This document shows, one piece after another, positions 54,995-61,312 of a DNA stretch of 64,000 bases. The notes under the pieces are model-generated. The model worked only from the letters and a program-made list of their open reading frames with translations, was not told the DNA's origin and made no database searches. Position 1 is the first letter of the stretch. The number at the start of each line of letters is the position of its first letter. The translations under genes and the position numbers were made by a program. Source of the DNA: Megaera_A sp965233855 (GTDB lineage: Bacteria > Pseudomonadota > Alphaproteobacteria > Rickettsiales > Rickettsiaceae); contig OZ247586.1 of the NCBI GenBank assembly GCA_965233855.1, positions 992,001 through 1,056,000 of the forward strand. Reading direction: 5' to 3'.

Positions 54995-56956
54995 TTATAC
55001 CTTCTTATTTAGTAAATCATCAGACAATCTAAATCTACTATTCTTTTCTATTATTGCTCTATAAATCTGCAGATTCTCAAGAACCCTTTGTACATAAGCT
55101 CTCGTTTCATAAAATGGAATCCCCTCAATCCAATTTAATACATCTCGATGGTTTTTATATTTTCTTGGATCTCCAAAAATCTTAAGCCACTTGTCAACGT
55201 GACCACCGTTGTAAGCCGCGGCTGCTAAAATATATGACCCATCATATTTATCAATCAATTGTTTTAAATAATGACTCCCAAGCTTCATATTATAGACTGG
55301 ATCTGATGTCAACTTTGAAATACGGCATTTCATATTAATACTACTTGCCGTCTCACATGCAGTAGATTTGATTAGTTGCATTAATCCACGTGCGTTCGCA
55401 TGACTAATGGCACGTTGATGAAAGACAGATTCTTGCCTGATAATACTATATGTTAAAGCCTTTTCAATGGGAAGATGTGAAATTTTAAATGGCGTAGGAT
55501 AGGCATGATTCTTAATCAAAACATGTTTATGCGTAGCAAATTTTGCTGCCCAAGTTGTATGATGAACATTTTTTGACTTACTAATAGCACCAGTAACTCC
55601 GAGAATATCATCGGTATTACTAGCCTGCTTTATAGCCGCTTTTATATATATCTGACTCAAACCATTTGAACCGTATTTAGATACAATTTGTGCAGCGCGT
55701 GTTATCTCATTACTCTTAGTGTATAGATCAATATTTTTACTATATTTTGCAAGATTTATTGCATCTGGCAAAATCATCTTTCTTTGATTTAGCTCCACTG
55801 CCGCCATTTGGCCATAAAAAGTATATGGATACTTCGTGGCTCCTAAATAATATAATTTTTGTGATTTTTCTTTATCTCTTTTGGCTTCATACGATCGAGC
55901 AAGCCAATAAATCCCTCTTGATTTACTAATTGGAGTTTTTACCACGCGATTAAAATTCCTAAAATGCTTAAGTGCAAGATCTGTCTTTTTTAGAAAATTT
56001 AATGCAACCCACCCAGATAAATACTCCGCATCACTTTTACCTGCAGCACTCGAAGCGAAATGACTACTTGTCGTTTTATAAGCATCTCTAAATTTCTTTT
56101 TCTCAATAAATTCTCTTGCTAAATAAGACTGAACTTTCCAAAAACTATTACCTCTTAATTTATCAACAGATGCAACTCTACATAAGTTAGAAATTTCAGA
56201 TCCAGATGGAAGGTCGGATTTCCTAGACCATAAATATCTATATATTAAACCAGATGTATAATATTTCTTGGGCACGCGCCTAAAAAAACTTCTAGCATCC
56301 TTATGCTTTTGAATTAAAGCTATCTGAGCATTAAATGATTTCTTATAACCCGCATTTACATAATGCAAACTGTTTTTGGCAGCTGTTATCTCTTTTTCCC
56401 ATAAGTGATTATCAATCTTTTTAACGTGGTCTGCTACGACAAGATATTTTCTAAATTTCTTATAGTATGATCTTTGACCTGAGTTTGTAAAATTCCCATA
56501 ATGCCAACCCGACTTGATGATTAGAGATAATTTTTTAGGATCTTTTATTATTGATGAAGCCGCTAAAGCATAATATTTATGGCCTTTCCCAGTCACTGGC
56601 TCATTTTTCTCAAACCAATCTACAATCAGCTTATTACTTGTTTTTGAATTCAATAAACTCTCAGCTCGCAATTTTAATATGTAGTTTTGAGGCCAATGCG
56701 GATTTTCTCTTAAAAATCTTACAATCTTTTCAAAGCTATTCCCTTTATGTTTTCTATCTAAATATTGCTGAGATAAAACAATTTTCTTTAATGCTGAGTC
56801 ACCAGTTTTTGATGCTAAACTATAGGAATTTAACCATTTTTTTTGCTTAATTAGACTAAATACTTTTGATGTATTATCTCCCCTTGCTTGACAATTAAAA
56901 CTACTCAAAAAAATTATTAAAATAATTGACAGATTCAAAAGAATTCCCATAATCAA
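54995..56956 (-). CDS. slt: Soluble lytic murein transglycosylase
   Basis: The 653-residue protein has an N-terminal signal peptide (LLNLSIILIIFLSSFNCQA), a long alpha-superhelical region with several YW/LA-rich helices, and a C-terminal SLT domain with catalytic E509 in IIRQESVFHQRA, then ANARGLMQLIKSTA and AAYNGG. It cleaves the glycan strands of peptidoglycan in the periplasm to 1,6-anhydro ends. The start (ATG 56956, or 56950) lies only 14-29 bases from the divergent fabD start. bcp follows directly. Confidence 0.93.
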   Translation of the reverse strand: MIMGILLNLSIILIIFLSSFNCQARGDNTSKVFSLIKQKKWLNSYSLASKTGDSALKKIVLSQQYLDRKHKGNSFEKIVRFLRENPHWPQNYILKLRAESLLNSKTSNKLIVDWFEKNEPVTGKGHKYYALAASSIIKDPKKLSLIIKSGWHYGNFTNSGQRSYYKKFRKYLVVADHVKKIDNHLWEKEITAAKNSLHYVNAGYKKSFNAQIALIQKHKDARSFFRRVPKKYYTSGLIYRYLWSRKSDLPSGSEISNLCRVASVDKLRGNSFWKVQSYLAREFIEKKKFRDAYKTTSSHFASSAAGKSDAEYLSGWVALNFLKKTDLALKHFRNFNRVVKTPISKSRGIYWLARSYEAKRDKEKSQKLYYLGATKYPYTFYGQMAAVELNQRKMILPDAINLAKYSKNIDLYTKSNEITRAAQIVSKYGSNGLSQIYIKAAIKQASNTDDILGVTGAISKSKNVHHTTWAAKFATHKHVLIKNHAYPTPFKISHLPIEKALTYSIIRQESVFHQRAISHANARGLMQLIKSTACETASSINMKCRISKLTSDPVYNMKLGSHYLKQLIDKYDGSYILAAAAYNGGHVDKWLKIFGDPRKYKNHRDVLNWIEGIPFYETRAYVQRVLENLQIYRAIIEKNSRFRLSDDLLNKKV

Positions 56957-56985
56957 AAGTCTAAATTTATATGAATAGTATCTTT

Positions 56986-57924
56986 ATGAATAAAGCATTT
57001 ATCTTCCCCGGTCAAGGATCACAAAGAGTTAAAATGGCTAAAGATTTTTACGACTCTTTCCCCGTTGCAAAAGAAGTATTTGAATGCGTAAATGACACAC
57101 TAAATTATGATTTAAGTAAAATTGTTTTTGAAGGGACTGATGAAGAGCTAGCTCAAACAACAAATACTCAACCAGCTTTGATGGCAACTTCAATTGCAAT
57201 ACTAAGAGTATTACAGCAAGAAACAGGCAAAAATATAGAAAATCTTTGCGACATAGTTGCCGGTCACTCTCTCGGAGAATATACTGCACTTTGCGCAGCA
57301 GAATCTATTTCTCTAAGCGATACTGCAAAACTTCTCAAAATCAGAGCCAGCTCTATGCAGAGTGCATCACCAAAAGGCGAAGGCGCAATGGCTGCTTGTA
57401 TAGGCATTTCTTTTAAAGATTTAGATGAAATGCTAAATACCTTAGTAACTGAAGGCATGTGCCAAATAGCTAATGATAATGTAGAAGGACAAATCGTAAT
57501 TAGTGGACATGAATACAACGTTGATCGTCTAGTTGCAGCACTAAAAGATACAGGTCATAAGGCTATAAAATTAAAAGTCAGTGCACCCTTTCATTCACAG
57601 TTAATTAAAGATGCTCAAATTCCAATGCAAGAAGCGTTAGATAAAATTGAGATAAAAACTCCAAAAGTACCTTTAATAGCAAATGTTTCTGTAGAATTAG
57701 TATCAGATCCTGAAACAATAAAGCAGAATCTTGTTGCGCAAATATGCGGGGCTGTACGTTGGCGTGAAACTATGGGTATGTTTACCTCTCTTAATATCAC
57801 TGAGCTCGTCGAAATTGGCTCGGGAAAAGTCCTTGCTGGACTTGCTAAAAAATCCCCACACTCATTCAATACATTTAACATAGCTAATTTAGAAGATTTG
57901 GAGAAATATACCCGCTCCAACTAA
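56986..57924 (+). CDS. fabD: Malonyl-CoA:ACP transacylase
   Basis: I choose the ATG at 56986 because it gives the family-typical start MNKAFIFPGQGSQ; an ATG five codons earlier (56971) is also possible. The roughly 312-residue protein has the nucleophile Ser in AGHSLGEYTALCAAE, an IRASSMQSA segment, VSAPFHSQL with the catalytic His, and VEIGSGKVLAGL near the end. It loads malonyl groups onto acyl carrier protein for fatty acid synthesis. It is read divergently from slt with almost no intergenic space, so its promoter must lie within the slt 5' region. Confidence 0.95.
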   Translation: MNKAFIFPGQGSQRVKMAKDFYDSFPVAKEVFECVNDTLNYDLSKIVFEGTDEELAQTTNTQPALMATSIAILRVLQQETGKNIENLCDIVAGHSLGEYTALCAAESISLSDTAKLLKIRASSMQSASPKGEGAMAACIGISFKDLDEMLNTLVTEGMCQIANDNVEGQIVISGHEYNVDRLVAALKDTGHKAIKLKVSAPFHSQLIKDAQIPMQEALDKIEIKTPKVPLIANVSVELVSDPETIKQNLVAQICGAVRWRETMGMFTSLNITELVEIGSGKVLAGLAKKSPHSFNTFNIANLEDLEKYTRSN

Positions 57925-57932
57925 ACTTTATC

Positions 57933-57968
57933 TTATTGTTTTTCTAGCAAAAACAATAAATTTAATGA
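57933..57968 (+). terminator. Terminator of fabD
   Basis: An 11-bp perfect stem (TTATTGTTTTT with AAAAACAATAA, 5-base loop) begins 8 bases after the fabD stop. The stem is AT-only and the following run is mixed A/T, so strength is uncertain. Confidence 0.6.
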
Positions 57969-57981
57969 TTTTTTACTTTTT

Positions 57982-58243
57982 TAGCTAGACAGTTGAATAA
58001 GCTAATGATAGCATCAACCTTAAGTATAGGGGTGGTTACCTGTACTTTAACTTAAGGTTGACTGTCTAATTCTTCCCATTTAGATTTTCAGTCTCTGCGT
58101 TTTAGTTAAGATTATGGGAAGAACGGAAGAGGGGCGGTTGAATTACATTTACCTTTCCCAGATTAATTACAACAACTTCATGCCGCTTCTCTTCCACTTA
58201 TAATCAAAACGCATCTGCTTAGTGTAGATCGTTTTTTTTTATT
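57982..58243 (+). ncRNA. Candidate structured non-coding RNA between fabD and tkt
   Basis: About 260 bases with no open frame but three strong helices in a row. CTAAG-type stem TCAACCTTAAG/CTTAAGGTTGA is extended across a bulge by TAGACAG/CTGTCTA (57985-58060). TTCTTCCCA pairs with TGGGAAGAA (58070-58123). GGAAGAGGGGCGG pairs with CCGCTTCTCTTCC using two G-U pairs (58122-58198). It ends in a terminator-like hairpin (AAAACG-C-ATCT / AGATCGTTTT, 58206-58235) followed by a T-rich tail. I see no signature of tmRNA, RNase P RNA or 4.5S RNA, and no clear promoter. It could instead be an elaborate bidirectional termination region. Confidence 0.4.
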
Positions 58244-58281
58244 TTTCAAGCGTATTTTGTTTCGGATTTCTTCCTAGTTAC

Positions 58282-60249
58282 TCATAGCTTCTCTAAAATA
58301 TCGGACGATATCTTTTCAGCTGTTAAACCAAAACGCTCATACAAATCCTTCGCTGGAGCAGATGAACCAAAGGAATCCATTCCAAAAAACATCCCGTCAG
58401 ATCCAATAATTTTATGCCAACCTAACTCGCTACCAGCTTCAATAGCGACAAATAAACTCGCTCCCTCCCTCAAACTTTCTTTATATTCACTACTTTGCTT
58501 ATCTAATAGCTCAACACAAGGAACAGAAATGACTCTTACAGCTAAACCTTGTAATTCAAGGATTTCTTGAACATTAATAGCAAGACTTACTTCTGATCCT
58601 GTAGCATAAATAACTACATCTAAACTCTCTTGCTTCTGGGAATTCTTAATAATATATGCACCTTTAGATGATTGATTAACCTGCATATTATTAGATAATT
58701 GTGGTAATGATTGCCTTGATAACACCATCATTGAAGGTGTACTTTTATTTGCAAACGCAAACTCATAGCACTCTCGAACCTCACCAAAATCAGCTGGCCT
58801 AAATACATTTATATTTGGCATTGCTCTAAACGACGCCAAATGCTCTACTGGCTGATGCGTCGGCCCATCTTCGCCCACACCAATTGAATCATGTGTCATA
58901 ACATATATTACTGGCAATTGCATAAGTGCTGACAAACGAATCGATGGGCGCATATAATCAGAAAACACAAAAAAAGTACCGCCAATTGGAACGAATCCAG
59001 AAATAGCCAAACCATTCATAATCGCTGACATTGCATGCTCACGCACACCGTAGCAAATAAAATTACCGGAAAAATTATCTTTTGTTATTTGCACGGATAA
59101 TGAATTCTTTAACCCATTTGACCCAGCAAGATCTGCTGACCCTACTATTAATTTCTCTTCAGACTCAAGCATAGATTCAATCACCCTACCCGAAGAAACT
59201 CTAGTCGCCTCAGTTGCATCTATATCAGCAAATTTAGGGTTCTTTAAATTTGGAAGAAGCATATAATCCTTTTGCTCCTGTGAAAGAATTTTATAATCGC
59301 TCTGCCAAGCATCATACTCTTTTTTAGTTTTTTCCCAAGATTGTTCCCATAATGATTTCAAATCAGAATCAATATAAAAAGCCTCTGTTGAACCAGAAAT
59401 TTTTTGCTTTAAATGCTGTAATTCCTTATCACCAAGAGGTGCGCCGTGAGATTTTTCTGAACCTTCCTTCGAGTCAGCCCCTCTACCAATAATAGTTTTA
59501 CATGCGATAAAACATGGCTTTTTTGAAGCATTAGCTTGTGATAATACTTTTGATAATTCATCATCATCATAGCCGTTTGCTGTAAAAGTCTCAAACCCCA
59601 TAGACTCAAACTTTTTAATATGATCTTCTGAAACAGCAAGAGTTGTTTTTCCATCAATAGAAATACCATTATCATCAAACAAAACTATCAAATTATCCAA
59701 CTGTAAATGCCCAGCAAGAGAAGCGGATTCATAAGAAATTCCTTCCATTAAACAACCATCACCGACAATCGTATATATATTATAATTACAAATTTCTGAA
59801 CCTAGCTTATCTTCATATTTCTTCTGAGCAATTGCCATACCCACTGCGTTTGCAAACCCTTGACCCAATGGACCAGTAGATGTCTCAATTCCGTCATACA
59901 ACTCTATCTCAGGATGACCTGCTGTTTTAGCATCTAGCTGTCTGAAATTCTTTATATCATCAAGAGTAAATCCATCATAACCCGCCAAGTAGAAAAAAGA
60001 ATATAACAACATTGAACCATGCCCAGCAGATAAAACCAGTCTATCTCTATTAAACCATTTTGGATCATTCGGGTTAAATTTTAAAAACTTAAAAGCCAAA
60101 ACTGTCATGACTTGTGAAAAACCAAGCGGCATCCCTGGGTGACCGGATTTAGCGACTTCTACAGCATCTGCTGATAAAATCTTTATACAGTCACTAAGTT
60201 TTTCAAAGGAATAGTTTTGATTTTCTGGAGAGTTCATTGTAATATCCAT
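58282..60249 (-). CDS. tkt: Transketolase
   Basis: The 655-residue protein has TPP-enzyme signatures: SGHPGMPLGFSQVMTVLAFK near the start, the TPP/Mg motif GDGCLMEGISYESASLAGHL with a following DDNGISIDGKT, YGVREHAMSAIMNGLAISG, and GVGEDGPTHQPVEHLASFRA. It moves two-carbon units between sugar phosphates in the non-oxidative pentose phosphate pathway. The start could be ATG 60249 or the in-frame ATG 12 bases later, which has a GGA upstream. The gene is convergent with the structured spacer after fabD and divergent from the DUF1189-like gene. Confidence 0.96.
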   Translation of the reverse strand: MDITMNSPENQNYSFEKLSDCIKILSADAVEVAKSGHPGMPLGFSQVMTVLAFKFLKFNPNDPKWFNRDRLVLSAGHGSMLLYSFFYLAGYDGFTLDDIKNFRQLDAKTAGHPEIELYDGIETSTGPLGQGFANAVGMAIAQKKYEDKLGSEICNYNIYTIVGDGCLMEGISYESASLAGHLQLDNLIVLFDDNGISIDGKTTLAVSEDHIKKFESMGFETFTANGYDDDELSKVLSQANASKKPCFIACKTIIGRGADSKEGSEKSHGAPLGDKELQHLKQKISGSTEAFYIDSDLKSLWEQSWEKTKKEYDAWQSDYKILSQEQKDYMLLPNLKNPKFADIDATEATRVSSGRVIESMLESEEKLIVGSADLAGSNGLKNSLSVQITKDNFSGNFICYGVREHAMSAIMNGLAISGFVPIGGTFFVFSDYMRPSIRLSALMQLPVIYVMTHDSIGVGEDGPTHQPVEHLASFRAMPNINVFRPADFGEVRECYEFAFANKSTPSMMVLSRQSLPQLSNNMQVNQSSKGAYIIKNSQKQESLDVVIYATGSEVSLAINVQEILELQGLAVRVISVPCVELLDKQSSEYKESLREGASLFVAIEAGSELGWHKIIGSDGMFFGMDSFGSSAPAKDLYERFGLTAEKISSDILEKL

Positions 60250-60289
60250 TTGCTAATTTGTAGCAGAATCTTAAACTAATTTATTCATT

Positions 60290-61171
60290 ATGACAACTCT
60301 ACTTTCAAGCCCTATAAACTTTATTAAAACTCTTCTCATGCATTTGTGTCTATCCGTTAGTTCAATTCGATTTTATGAGAAAGTCTTCAAAAACTATAAA
60401 GATTATGGCGCATTATATATTCTCAATTTATCGCTTATTTCTTCTATAATATGCACAATACTATTTTTAAATCATATAGATAAAATACGAGATTACTTAA
60501 ATAACAATATAATTTCAACAAAAGTGGAAAATATTGATTTTATTGTAAAACAAATTCCCCCTATTGATTTTGATGGACAAAGAATTTCTATTGACAATCC
60601 AAATACTATTTTTATTAATAATAAAAATGGATCTAGTGTATTAGCAATTGATCCAAACAATCAAATCAAACCTGGAGAAAGAAATAAATTTCCCCTGATT
60701 CTATCTGCAGATAAAATGATAATAAAGCTAATGGATGCTCAAGGAGAGGTGAAAAATACCTTTCCCATAAAATTGGATCAGATATTTGACTCCACACCTC
60801 AGATTCTTACTCAAGAAGAAATCAAATCTAGTTTTGCCAAACTTTTTGATCTAGCTCCAAGAATATTTATTTATATGATCTTTCCGCTAACAGGGTTTCT
60901 AATATTTTTAAATACATTTCTAGATAAGAGCTTTTTTATTATAATGATTTTCTTTATTGCACGCATTTCAAAAATAAATATACCAATAAAATCATGTATT
61001 CGTTTAGCAATGTATGCAAGTGGATTTTACGCCCTATTACAATTCGTTTTTATTCTTGTTGCAAATGACTATTCATCAATAATATGGGCAATTCAAACTT
61101 GGTCGAATATATTAATGATACTAGGAATATTAAGCGCTACAGGCAAAAATTATCTTTTTAGTAAAAAGTGA
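60290..61171 (+). CDS. DUF1189-like integral membrane protein
   Basis: The 293-residue protein has one helix near residues 42-61 (LYILNLSLISSIICTILFL), an extracytoplasmic domain of about 125 residues, and four helices from about residue 190 to 287. This layout and the opening SSPINFIKTLLMHLCLSVSS followed by RFYEKV resemble DUF1189 proteins, whose function is unknown. The assignment is from recall, so moderate. It is divergent from tkt, with 40 bases between starts. Confidence 0.7.
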   Translation: MTTLLSSPINFIKTLLMHLCLSVSSIRFYEKVFKNYKDYGALYILNLSLISSIICTILFLNHIDKIRDYLNNNIISTKVENIDFIVKQIPPIDFDGQRISIDNPNTIFINNKNGSSVLAIDPNNQIKPGERNKFPLILSADKMIIKLMDAQGEVKNTFPIKLDQIFDSTPQILTQEEIKSSFAKLFDLAPRIFIYMIFPLTGFLIFLNTFLDKSFFIIMIFFIARISKINIPIKSCIRLAMYASGFYALLQFVFILVANDYSSIIWAIQTWSNILMILGILSATGKNYLFSKK

Positions 61172-61312
61172 TAATTTTTATATGCCACACTCTCTAAAAA
61201 ATCTCCAAAATTCAAAGCCTTAGGGCTTTAATTAATAGAAATTTAACCTTTGCCAACTAATCTTTGGTTACAAAATGGAAAATTCTGTATTAATCAATGG
61301 AGTATATTGTAC

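Noticed and set aside
57982..58243. tmRNA, RNase P RNA or 4.5S RNA identity for the structured spacer
   Set aside because: No CCA-ended acceptor, no GAGGAAAGTCC-type core and no SRP Alu/S-domain motif can be found on either strand.
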